A DNA stretch of 18,623 bases from positions 1-18,623 of the forward strand of contig SKZL01000030.1 of the NCBI GenBank assembly GCA_007127395.1. Reading direction: 5' to 3'. A program made the translations under genes and the position numbers. Source of the DNA: Balneolaceae bacterium (lineage in GTDB: Bacteria > Bacteroidota > Rhodothermia > Balneolales > Balneolaceae). Numbering within the stretch: the stretch's first letter is position 1; each line of letters starts with the position of its first letter. The notes under the pieces are model-generated. The model did no database searches. It was not told where the DNA came from and saw only the letters and a program-made list of their open reading frames with translations. This document shows positions 1 to 6,478 of the stretch, piece after piece.

Positions 1-2085
1 CCTGACAATCCCAGAATCACCAATACAAGCTGGTCTCCGGATGGGAGCTATATCTCTTTCCTGAATACAACCGCTACGCATATTGAATTGTGGCTGGTGG
101 ATACTTCTACCGCTGAAGCTTCCAGATTGAGCGGAATGTCTGTGAATAATACTTACTACGGTTCGCCCTACAGTTGGAGTACAGATGGTGCATCCCTGCT
201 TGTTCAGATGGTTCCCGAAGGGAGAGGAGATCTGCCGGAGAGAGCAGTAATACCAACCGGACCGGTTATCCAGGAAAATATTGGTGCAGCGCGTCCGGCC
301 AGAACTTTTCAGGATCTGCTTCAGGATAGCCATGATGAACACCTTTTTGATTACTACTTCACATCACAATTGGTGGAGGTAAACCTGGAAGGTGATTATA
401 AACTATTGGGTGAACCGGCAATATTCAGATCAGTTAATTTATCTCCCAATGGAGAATATATCATGGTCAATATGACTGAGCGTCCATACTCCTATCGAGT
501 GCCCGCTTCACGGTTTCCGCAAAATATTCAAATCTGGGATCGTGATGGTCATAATGTACATCAATTTGTACAACTTCCACTTGCCGACAATGTGCCCATT
601 GCCTTTTCTGCCACAACAGATGGGCCAAGATCCATATCCTGGCGGAACGATGCCCCTGCTACTTTAACCTGGATAGAAGCTCTGGATGGAGGGGATCCGG
701 CTGTCGATGTTCCAATGAGAGACCGACTCTTCAGCCTTGAGTCGCCATTTGATGCTGAGCCGGTCACACACATCGATCTCGAGTATCGATATGCAGGTTT
801 ACAATGGAGTAGTGAAGGATTTGCTCTTATCAGCGAATTCTGGCGAGAGGATCGTCATTTACGAACGTGGATAATCGATCCGGAGAGTCCGGAAGCACCT
901 GCAGCATTGCTGTTTGATCGATCAACGGAGGATCGATATAATGACCCCGGGAATCCTCAAATGAAGAGGTCGGATTATGGCACCTGGGTGCTGAATACGG
1001 TTGATGATGGAAAAACCCTGCTCATGACCGGTATCGGGGCTACTCCGGAAGGAAACAGGCCATTTCTCTCAAAATTGAATATAGAGACGGGTGAAAGTGA
1101 AGAGCTTTGGAGGTCCGAATCTCCATATTATGAAAGTATCTATACACTGGCAGATGAAGAGGGTCAAAAAATTATTACCAGAAGAGAGTCGGTTGATACC
1201 CAACCCAATTTCTTCATTCGTGATCTTGTAAGCGGTGAAGTGGAACAAGTTACTTTCTTCGACCATCCCACCCCTCAACTAAAGGATGTTTATAAGGAGT
1301 TTATTCAATATGAGCGTGAAGATGGCGTTCAGCTCTCTGCTACCCTCTATCTGCCCCCGGATTATGATAAGGATAGTGACGGCCCCTTGCCTGTTTTGGT
1401 CTGGGCTTATCCACGGGAGTTCAGGAGTGCAGATGCGGCCGGTCAGATTGCAGATTCGCCTTACCGGTTTGCAGGAATGAGTTATTGGGGGCCACATTTT
1501 GCACTTACACAGGGATTTGCTGTAGCGGAGAATGCTACCATGCCAATTATTGGAGAAGGTGATGAAAATCCGAATGATACTTTTGTAGAGCAGTTGATTA
1601 CGAGTTCAGAAGCTCTGTTATCGGAGCTGGAGAGCCGTGGTGTAGGTGATCCCGGCAGAGCGGCAATTGGCGGACACAGTTATGGCGCGTTTATGACAGC
1701 CAATCTATTGGCTCATTCACGGATTTTCAAAGCAGGGATCGCCAGAAGTGGTGCCTATAACAGAACCTTGACTCCATTTGGGTTTCAGGCTGAACCAAGA
1801 AATTTCTGGGACGCCTCCAATATTTATCTGAGTATGTCACCATTTATGCATGCACAGGGAATCAAAGATCCGATTTTATTTATCCACGGAATGGAAGATA
1901 ACAACTCAGGAACATTCCCGATGCAAAGTGAGCGGATGTATGCGGCAGTCAGCGGCCTGGGAGGCACCGCACGCCTGGTGATGCTACCGGAAGAGAGTCA
2001 TGGATATCGTTCACGTGAATCGATTCTGCATATGCTTTGGGAGCAGTCAGAGTGGCTAAACAGATATGTCAGGGATATTGAGTGA
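1..2085 (+). CDS. S9 family (prolyl oligopeptidase-like) serine peptidase, 5' end cut by window
   Basis: The reading frame is open from base 1, so the gene begins upstream; the visible part is 694 codons. Its N-terminal part has blades typical of a beta-propeller, such as TSWSPDGSYISF at codons 9-20. From about codon 430 an alpha/beta-hydrolase peptidase domain follows. I see a full catalytic triad: Ser at codon 560 in GGHSYGAF, Asp at 633 in HGMEDNNSG, and His at 667 in ESHGYRS. The stretch AYPREF plus DAAGQ before the nucleophile recalls the glutamyl-endopeptidase-like branch of S9 (S9D), which cleaves peptides. That subgroup call is from memory of family motifs. Such proteins usually carry a signal peptide and act outside the cytoplasm, but the N-terminus is not in view. 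The gene converges with the leftward TPR gene. Confidence 0.9.
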   Translation, partial: PDNPRITNTSWSPDGSYISFLNTTATHIELWLVDTSTAEASRLSGMSVNNTYYGSPYSWSTDGASLLVQMVPEGRGDLPERAVIPTGPVIQENIGAARPARTFQDLLQDSHDEHLFDYYFTSQLVEVNLEGDYKLLGEPAIFRSVNLSPNGEYIMVNMTERPYSYRVPASRFPQNIQIWDRDGHNVHQFVQLPLADNVPIAFSATTDGPRSISWRNDAPATLTWIEALDGGDPAVDVPMRDRLFSLESPFDAEPVTHIDLEYRYAGLQWSSEGFALISEFWREDRHLRTWIIDPESPEAPAALLFDRSTEDRYNDPGNPQMKRSDYGTWVLNTVDDGKTLLMTGIGATPEGNRPFLSKLNIETGESEELWRSESPYYESIYTLADEEGQKIITRRESVDTQPNFFIRDLVSGEVEQVTFFDHPTPQLKDVYKEFIQYEREDGVQLSATLYLPPDYDKDSDGPLPVLVWAYPREFRSADAAGQIADSPYRFAGMSYWGPHFALTQGFAVAENATMPIIGEGDENPNDTFVEQLITSSEALLSELESRGVGDPGRAAIGGHSYGAFMTANLLAHSRIFKAGIARSGAYNRTLTPFGFQAEPRNFWDASNIYLSMSPFMHAQGIKDPILFIHGMEDNNSGTFPMQSERMYAAVSGLGGTARLVMLPEESHGYRSRESILHMLWEQSEWLNRYVRDIE

Positions 2086-2101
2086 ATTATCTGCTGAGTG
2101 G

Positions 2102-2130
2102 TCCCGGCTTTCGGGCCGGGAGCCTGATTT
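2102..2130 (+). terminator. Hairpin after the S9 peptidase gene, possible terminator
   Basis: A perfect 7-bp GC-rich stem (TCCCGGC at 2102-2108, GCCGGGA at 2115-2121) encloses a six-base loop, 17 bases after the peptidase stop. Only a short T run (2127-2130) follows after a few other bases. It fits a weak intrinsic terminator for the rightward gene, not a textbook one. Confidence 0.5.
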
Positions 2131-2224
2131 TAGAAACAGGCGATAACCAAATCAATGGTAAGGAGGGCGTTGCCCCGAGAATCATCGAGATAAATTGCAG
2201 TATGTGGGAGTTGAGATGTAAGTA

Positions 2225-2242
2225 GATCTTTGATTAAAGATC
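2225..2242 (-). terminator. AT-rich stem-loop over the stop codon of the TPR gene
   Basis: GATCTTT at 2225-2231 and AAAGATC at 2236-2242 form a 7-bp inverted repeat with a 4-base loop that overlaps the TAA stop of the leftward operon. There is no T tract after it in the leftward direction, so it may be an RNA 3' end structure or chance. Confidence 0.25.
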
Positions 2243-2776
2243 CAGCAGCTCCTTCACATACTCATTCTCCGGATCCATTTTATGCGCCTGTTCGTAGTAG
2301 GTTTTCGCTTTGGCGTCGTGACCTCCTTTTTTCATAAGGTCGCCCATCAAAATCCAATTCTCAACATCACGAGGTTCCGCGCGTATCCGATCCAGAAGAT
2401 AACTGATGGCCTCCTGCCCTTTGCCGCTCATTAGTTTGTATAGTACCAAATTTCTGTGAGCAGAAGGCAAATTGCTCAGCGCAATTGCTTTTTCAAAATC
2501 GGTGCGTGCCTTTTCAGGTTCATCCTTATTCAGTTGAGCATAACCTCTCAGGTTGTATAAACGTCCGGCATCGGGATCCAGTTCAATCGCTTTGTTTAGT
2601 GACTCAATGCTTGAATCCCATTGATTCAGTTTCTGCATGACCTCCGCTTCCAGTGTAAACCCCTCAGGGGCATCAGGTTTTATTCTTTGAAGATCTCTGG
2701 CCATATCAAGGCTTCTGTCAAGATCCTTCTCATGAAGCATCTCATAGCCCTGTTTGTGTTTCTCCTCAAAACTCAT
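2234..2776 (-). CDS. Soluble TPR-repeat protein, last gene of the folB operon
   Basis: This 180-residue protein is made almost wholly of tetratricopeptide repeats. I count about five units of 34 residues, near 4-34, 37-68, 71-102, 105-136 and 139-170. Typical pieces are AIELDP at 63-68 and the A-x-x-x-Y/F-x-x-A pattern near 156-164 (AKTYYEQA). TPR stacks bind other proteins and have no catalytic role of their own; the partner cannot be read from the sequence. There is no signal peptide or membrane segment, so it is probably cytoplasmic. Its ATG overlaps the TGA of the upstream membrane-protein gene (ATGA at 2776-2773), which suggests translational coupling and perhaps joint function with that protein. 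Confidence 0.88.
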   Translation of the reverse strand: MSFEEKHKQGYEMLHEKDLDRSLDMARDLQRIKPDAPEGFTLEAEVMQKLNQWDSSIESLNKAIELDPDAGRLYNLRGYAQLNKDEPEKARTDFEKAIALSNLPSAHRNLVLYKLMSGKGQEAISYLLDRIRAEPRDVENWILMGDLMKKGGHDAKAKTYYEQAHKMDPENEYVKELLDL

Positions 2777-3003
2777 TTTGACTCCTCTTTATTTTCTTTT
2801 TCCGATTTCTCTGTAATGTCCTCAAACTCCGCTTCTTCAATGTCATCCAGTCTTGGCCGGCTTGATGAGGTTCTTTTTTGCTCGTCACCTTTTCCAAAAT
2901 TTCTGAAATGGAAACGAATTGCAGGATTTTTTCTTCTCTTAGGTCCCTGTATTAACCTGTAAACCAAATAGATAAATAAAATGATAAATAACCAGCGAAT
3001 CAT
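2773..3003 (-). CDS. Small one-pass membrane protein of unknown function
   Basis: The 76-residue product starts with a hydrophobic segment (MIRWLFIILFIYLVYRLI, residues 1-18), then a basic patch (PKRRK), and ends in a highly charged, probably disordered tail rich in Glu, Lys and Ser. This layout predicts an N-terminal inner-membrane anchor with a cytoplasmic tail. It resembles in general form the short DUF4834-type proteins of Bacteroidota, but I cannot confirm membership. It is coupled on both sides by ATGA overlaps: its start with the end of the deoxynucleoside kinase gene (3000-3003), its stop with the start of the TPR gene (2773-2776). Such tight packing on both sides supports it as a real gene despite its size. 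Confidence 0.75.
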   Translation of the reverse strand: MIRWLFIILFIYLVYRLIQGPKRRKNPAIRFHFRNFGKGDEQKRTSSSRPRLDDIEEAEFEDITEKSEKENKEESK

Positions 3004-3647
3004 GAATCAGGAATAATTTGAATATGAGTATTGCTTCTGATCGGTTGATGAAAAATCTGTTCTTCTATATACGTCATGTGATCAGGGTTGTTCACAAAAT
3101 CGATCTCTGTGGCGTTGATAATAATCAAAGGAGCTTTTGTATAGTGATAAAAGTAGTGATTGTAAGCGTCGCACAGCTCTTGTAAATAGTCCGGAGTGAT
3201 ATGTTTTTCGTAATCTCTTCCTCTGTTGTAGATGTTGTTCATTAACCGCTTTACGCTGCTTTGAAGATAAATAACTAAGTCCGGTTTTGCAGAAATACCG
3301 GTCATAATTCCAAAAATATTGTCGTAGAGGGCTATTTCGTCATCATCCAGGTTGAGCCGCGCAAAAATTCTGTCTTTTTCGAAGATATAGTCGGAGATGA
3401 CAAACTGGTCAAAAAGATCGGGTGTTGTCATCTGTTGTTGCTGTTTGAACCGGCTGGCCAAAAAAGCCAGCTGAGTTTGAAAGGCATAACGCTTTCTGTC
3501 TTCATAAAATTTTGGAAGAAACGGATTCTCCTCAAACTGCTCCAGTACCAGCCTGGCCCCGTTCCTTTCTGCCAAGGTTGTCGCAAGAGTCGTTTTCCCG
3601 ACACCTATAACTCCCTCAATAGCGATAAAATCAAATTGATTAGCCAT
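3000..3647 (-). CDS. Deoxynucleoside kinase (dGK/dAK-type)
   Basis: This 215-residue enzyme should phosphorylate a deoxynucleoside to its 5'-monophosphate with ATP, a salvage step in dNTP supply. The P-loop is GVIGVGKT at residues 12-19. The acidic stretch after it (LEQFEENPF, 35-43) holds the candidate catalytic Glu. SDYIFEK at 85-91 and the LID-like RGRDYE at 142-147 match the bacterial deoxyguanosine/deoxyadenosine kinase branch better than thymidine kinases. Length fits the family (about 200-220). Whether the substrate is dG, dA or both cannot be told. It lies 41 bases after folK in the same direction and overlaps the next gene by ATGA. I see no clear Shine-Dalgarno site before its ATG. 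Confidence 0.88.
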   Translation of the reverse strand: MANQFDFIAIEGVIGVGKTTLATTLAERNGARLVLEQFEENPFLPKFYEDRKRYAFQTQLAFLASRFKQQQQMTTPDLFDQFVISDYIFEKDRIFARLNLDDDEIALYDNIFGIMTGISAKPDLVIYLQSSVKRLMNNIYNRGRDYEKHITPDYLQELCDAYNHYFYHYTKAPLIIINATEIDFVNNPDHMTYIEEQIFHQPIRSNTHIQIIPDS

Positions 3648-3688
3648 TTAAAATTGAATGATTAAACAGTGATAAAGATAGGAAGAAT

Positions 3689-4177
3689 TTACCATGAATG
3701 ATCTGTTTTATGAATAGCCATTTTTGGAGCTTTATCTATAAGCTCACTCAAGCCGAATCCGGTAACCGGATCTATCCAATCAGGATCCGTTTCTTGCATA
3801 GGCAATAGTACGAATAACCTGTTTTGATATTCAGAATGCGGTATGGTTAGCTTGTCATTTGAAAAAGTCAGGCTTCCATAGCGAATGATATCCAGATCCA
3901 GAATACGCGGAGCCCATCGTTCAGGCTGTTTCTCTCTGCCTGCGAATATTTCATGCTTCTTTAAGATGTCCAAAAGTTTGAGGGGAGCCAAAGGGGTTTC
4001 AATTCTGGCTGAACAGTTTAAAAATGAGTATAGTGCACCGCCAATGGGTTCGGATTCCCAAATTGAAGATTTCACGATTTCCGACTTTGAAACCGTTCTC
4101 AAAAATTCACCGGCTTCTTTGATCACAGCCAGCCTGTTTCCCAGGTTGCTGCCCAATGCAATAGTTACCTGTTCCAT
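3689..4177 (-). CDS. folK: 2-amino-4-hydroxy-6-hydroxymethyldihydropteridine pyrophosphokinase
   Basis: FolK transfers pyrophosphate from ATP to 6-hydroxymethyl-7,8-dihydropterin, the step before dihydropteroate synthase in folate synthesis. The 162-residue length is typical. The family signature is clear: RWAPRILDLDII at 87-98, with the two metal-binding Asp residues D94 and D96. GSNLGNR at 9-15 is the usual N-terminal motif, and PHSEYQNRLFVLLPM fits the conserved P-H-x(3)-R-x-F-V-L-x-P block. Its ATG lies 13 bases inside the end of folB, so the two are co-transcribed and probably translationally coupled. No folP is seen in this operon. Confidence 0.95.
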   Translation of the reverse strand: MEQVTIALGSNLGNRLAVIKEAGEFLRTVSKSEIVKSSIWESEPIGGALYSFLNCSARIETPLAPLKLLDILKKHEIFAGREKQPERWAPRILDLDIIRYGSLTFSNDKLTIPHSEYQNRLFVLLPMQETDPDWIDPVTGFGLSELIDKAPKMAIHKTDHSW

Positions 4178-4524
4178 TTCATTGTAATTTCTGCATAATC
4201 GGCAGGCGTCTTGATGGGTGGATTCAGCTTTCGGACTGTTACCTTGAGTCTTTTTACCGGAGTTGCCTGTTTAAAAAGATCTTCTCCAATTCGAAAACAG
4301 AGTGCTTCAATCAGCTTTTCCTTTTCCCCATTTAGAATTTTAGCAACAACCTCTTCAACCAATTCGTAATTAAAGGTACTATCCAAATTATTGTCTCGAA
4401 TGGCATTTCTGAATGAACCCTTTGCTGTAACATCGATTTCAAATTCATTGCCATCTTCACGTTCCTGGTCATAATAACCGTGAAGGCCGTGGAACTTAAG
4501 TGATTTGATTGTAATCTTATCCAA
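4165..4524 (-). CDS. folB: Dihydroneopterin aldolase
   Basis: FolB converts 7,8-dihydroneopterin to 6-hydroxymethyl-7,8-dihydropterin and glycolaldehyde, giving the substrate for FolK, which is encoded next. The 119 residues match the family's usual 115-125. Motifs visible are FHGLHGYYDQER at 11-22 with the substrate-side Glu, the Tyr in FNYELV near 53, LIEAL at 71-75, and the catalytic Lys of VRKLNPPI near 99. It is the first gene of the leftward operon. The dnaA terminator sits only 28 bases before its start, so its promoter must lie in that short space or inside the dnaA end, or transcripts read through. Confidence 0.94.
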   Translation of the reverse strand: MDKITIKSLKFHGLHGYYDQEREDGNEFEIDVTAKGSFRNAIRDNNLDSTFNYELVEEVVAKILNGEKEKLIEALCFRIGEDLFKQATPVKRLKVTVRKLNPPIKTPADYAEITMKWNR

Positions 4525-4552
4525 TAAAAAGAAACAGTTAAATAATCCGGCG

Positions 4553-4583
4553 AAAAAAATATTTCAATCTGTAAACAGATTGA
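4553..4583 (-). terminator. Intrinsic terminator of dnaA
   Basis: An 8-bp stem (TCAATCTG at 4564-4571, CAGATTGA at 4576-4583) with a 4-base loop is followed, in the leftward direction, by a run of seven T (complement of 4553-4559). It lies 73 bases past the dnaA stop and just before folB. Confidence 0.75.
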
Positions 4584-4656
4584 TTCAGGAACAGCGCATA
4601 TGGACGGTAGTCAGGTATAGCAAAAAGTTTGACAATTGATGGTGATGCTGTTCCGG

Positions 4657-6102
4657 CTATAAGGTAGCAACTTCGATTTTCTGTTCCAATTCCTGCAATA
4701 TCCGTTTATGTTTGGGACTGGTCGATAATCGTTCTTCAACCGTTGAAATAGCATGAATGACCGTTGAGTGATCTCTTCCGCCAAATTGCAGCCCAATGGT
4801 TTTTAAGCTGGATTTGGTATACTTTTTTGCCAGGAACATGGCTATTTGCCTGGCTTCCACAATCTCCTGTTTTCGGGTTTTTTCTCTCACTTTATTGGTG
4901 TCGATGCCAAAATAGTCACATACATAATTTTGTATAAACTCAATGGAAATCTGAGTATTTGAGCTCTTCACCATATCCTTCAATACCGATTTGGCCATCA
5001 GCAGGTCGATCTCATCCACGTGTTTCAGTGATGCTGTAGCAAGGAGTTTAATCACAGCCCCTTCCAGATCCCGAACATTGGATTTGAAATTATAGGCGAT
5101 AAATTCAATAATATCTGCATTGAGTGAGATGCCGTTGTCGTTAGCTTTGCGCTCAAGAATAGCATAACGGGTTTCGAATTCCGGTATCTGAAGATCTGCA
5201 CTCAATCCCCAGCTAAATCTGGAGATAAGCCTCTCCTCAATATCCGGTATATCCTTTGGCGGGCGATCGCTGCTTAAGATGATCTGTTTTCCATCCTGAT
5301 GCAGGGCGTTAAAGATGTGGAAAAATTCCTCCTGTGTTTTCTCCTTTCCGCTGAAAAACTGGATGTCATCCACGATCAGGACATCAATATTTCTGTAAAA
5401 AACCGAGAACTCACTGGCCCGGTTGTTCCGGATGGCCTGGACAAACTCATTGGTAAATGTTTCTGAGGAGACATAAAGTACGGAGTGATCGTCACCAAAC
5501 TGTTGCTTGATCTTATTCCCAATGCTCTGCACCAGGTGGGTTTTGCCGAGTCCTGTTCCTCCATAGACGAACAGAGGGTTAAATGAGTTTTTGCCGGGAT
5601 TATCAGCAATTGCCATTGCAGCAGATCTGGCCAGGCGGTTGCAGTCACCTTCTATATACCTCTCAAAGACATAATTACTGTTGAGGTTAGAGTCGATATT
5701 GGTTTTACGTATTCCGGGTATGACGAATGGATTTTCTATCTTGCCCGGGTGATAATCCGAAAAGGTATTCATCTCCTGCGGTTTTGGCGGGGGCATGGGT
5801 CGCTGTGGCAGGCGGATAGAGCGATTCTCTTCGAGCTTATCAGATCGCTCAACCAAAACAGAGTACTCAAGCTTCCCTTCATCTCCCAAAACCTTGGCAA
5901 TCGTAGATCGAAGCATATTAAAGTAGTGCTCCTCCAGCCACTCGTACCAAAACTGACTGGGCACCTGAATCGTGAGTGTATCATCCTCCAGCCGTAACGG
6001 TTTGATTGGCTCAAACCACGATTTGTATTTTTGATAGCTGATATTGTCCTGAATAATCTCCAGGCATCTATCCCAAGCATTCTCGGCGCTCAGATTATTC
6101 AA
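4657..6102 (-). CDS. dnaA: Chromosomal replication initiator protein DnaA
   Basis: DnaA binds DnaA boxes at oriC, melts the DNA and helps load the replicative helicase. I place the start at the TTG at 6102-6100 because GGAGGT (complement of 6111-6116) lies 8 bases before it and the protein then begins with the normal domain I (NLSAENAWDRCLEII). This gives 481 residues. The longer frame from ATG 6159 would add 19 unusual hydrophobic residues. In the 481-residue numbering I see Walker A GGTGLGKTH (181-189), Walker B VLIVDDIQFF (241-250), sensor 1 LSSDRP (276-281), the arginine finger R295 in RLISRF, sensor 2 at R344 in NVRDLEGA, and the DNA-binding signature GGRDHSTVIHA (441-451). Domain II (about 90-115) is short and Pro-rich. 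It is transcribed away from the adjacent origin. Confidence 0.97.
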   Translation of the reverse strand: MNNLSAENAWDRCLEIIQDNISYQKYKSWFEPIKPLRLEDDTLTIQVPSQFWYEWLEEHYFNMLRSTIAKVLGDEGKLEYSVLVERSDKLEENRSIRLPQRPMPPPKPQEMNTFSDYHPGKIENPFVIPGIRKTNIDSNLNSNYVFERYIEGDCNRLARSAAMAIADNPGKNSFNPLFVYGGTGLGKTHLVQSIGNKIKQQFGDDHSVLYVSSETFTNEFVQAIRNNRASEFSVFYRNIDVLIVDDIQFFSGKEKTQEEFFHIFNALHQDGKQIILSSDRPPKDIPDIEERLISRFSWGLSADLQIPEFETRYAILERKANDNGISLNADIIEFIAYNFKSNVRDLEGAVIKLLATASLKHVDEIDLLMAKSVLKDMVKSSNTQISIEFIQNYVCDYFGIDTNKVREKTRKQEIVEARQIAMFLAKKYTKSSLKTIGLQFGGRDHSTVIHAISTVEERLSTSPKHKRILQELEQKIEVATL

Positions 6103-6110
6103 CGTAAAAA

Positions 6111-6116
6111 ACCTCC
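6111..6116 (-). promoter_or_regulatory. Shine-Dalgarno site that sets the dnaA TTG start
   Basis: Read leftward, GGAGGT ends 8 bases before the TTG at 6102. It is among the strongest ribosome-binding sites in the window, where most starts have only A-rich leaders, and it supports the shorter DnaA. Confidence 0.8.
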
Positions 6117-6151
6117 AGAAAACGCATATTAGTGTTTTAATTACCACCCTG

Positions 6152-6160
6152 TTATCCACA
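6152..6160 (+). promoter_or_regulatory. DnaA box R1-type, in the dnaA leader
   Basis: This is a perfect TTATCCACA. It lies about 50 bases upstream of the dnaA TTG start, so besides origin function it could let DnaA repress its own gene, as known in other bacteria. Confidence 0.8.
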
Positions 6161-6248
6161 TGGGCCGTGCAGATGGTTATTTATCCCTCGAGCAAAATGA
6201 GAATTTCTTAGGGACAAATCAATAAAAAAATTCACTCAATTCGGAAAG

Positions 6249-6257
6249 TTATCCACA
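6249..6257 (+). promoter_or_regulatory. DnaA box
   Basis: Perfect TTATCCACA in the AT-rich centre of the proposed oriC, followed by TTTAGATGAAAG and then long AT-rich DNA. Confidence 0.8.
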
Positions 6258-6327
6258 TTTAGATGAAAGTTATAAAGCATTGCGCTACAATAAAATGCAG
6301 ATTATAATTTAATCTTGTAATATTTCA

Positions 6328-6358
6328 CTTGACACCGCTTAACAATGCCTTAACACCG
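6328..6358 (+). repeat. Three helically phased 10-mers in oriC
   Basis: CTTGACACCG at 6328-6337, CTTAACAATG at 6338-6347 and CTTAACACCG at 6349-6358 share CTTnACAnnG. They start 10 and 11 bp apart, about one helix turn each, so the same face of the DNA is shown three times. They do not match the DnaA-box consensus. Their role is unknown; protein binding is inferred. Confidence 0.6.
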
Positions 6359-6399
6359 TTTTTGCAAAAAGTTAATACAACCCAAATCAGAAAAAATAC

Positions 6400-6419
6400 T
6401 TTTCCACAAGTTATCCACA
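6400..6419 (+). promoter_or_regulatory. Tandem DnaA boxes
   Basis: TTTTCCACA (one mismatch) at 6400-6408 and the perfect TTATCCACA at 6411-6419 are in direct repeat, 11 bp start to start, and border a very AT-rich stretch up to the end of prmC. Confidence 0.75.
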
Positions 6420-6478
6420 TATTTATTGACAATTTAAAGAGCCTTATTAAAAGAGATTGAAAAACGCAATAAAAAAGC

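Larger units (their letters stand above)
6103..6478. other. Probable chromosomal replication origin (oriC)
   Basis: The 376-base gap between dnaA and prmC has no convincing ORF and is very AT-rich, especially 6195-6330 and 6416-6478. It holds three perfect TTATCCACA DnaA boxes, all on the + strand (6152-6160, 6249-6257, 6411-6419), and a one-mismatch box TTTTCCACA at 6400-6408. A candidate unwinding stretch is 6288-6326, nearly all A and T. Between these lie three phased 10-mers at 6328-6358. Location beside dnaA, box clustering and AT content are the standard in silico signs of oriC. dnaA and the folate operon point left, and most genes from 7977 to 13023 point right, as expected for outward forks; prmC and its neighbour are exceptions. 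Confidence 0.85.

Noticed and set aside
1407..1888. Two TTATCCACG sequences (1407-1415 and 1880-1888) close to the DnaA-box consensus
   Set aside because: Single isolated one-mismatch sites inside the S9 peptidase coding sequence, set by its codons and far from the box cluster.
6103..6159. N-terminal 19-residue extension of DnaA from the ATG at 6159
   Set aside because: Unlike any DnaA start; the ATG lies inside a DnaA box and the TTG at 6102 has a strong Shine-Dalgarno site.
6329..6334. TTGACA as a -35 promoter element on the + strand
   Set aside because: No rightward gene lies downstream before 7977 and no fitting -10 is at the right distance; it is part of the phased repeat.
6339..6353. 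TTAA-N7-TTAA, the CtrA-site pattern
   Set aside because: CtrA belongs to Alphaproteobacteria, and the rest of the window does not suggest that group; the match comes from the repeated 10-mers.
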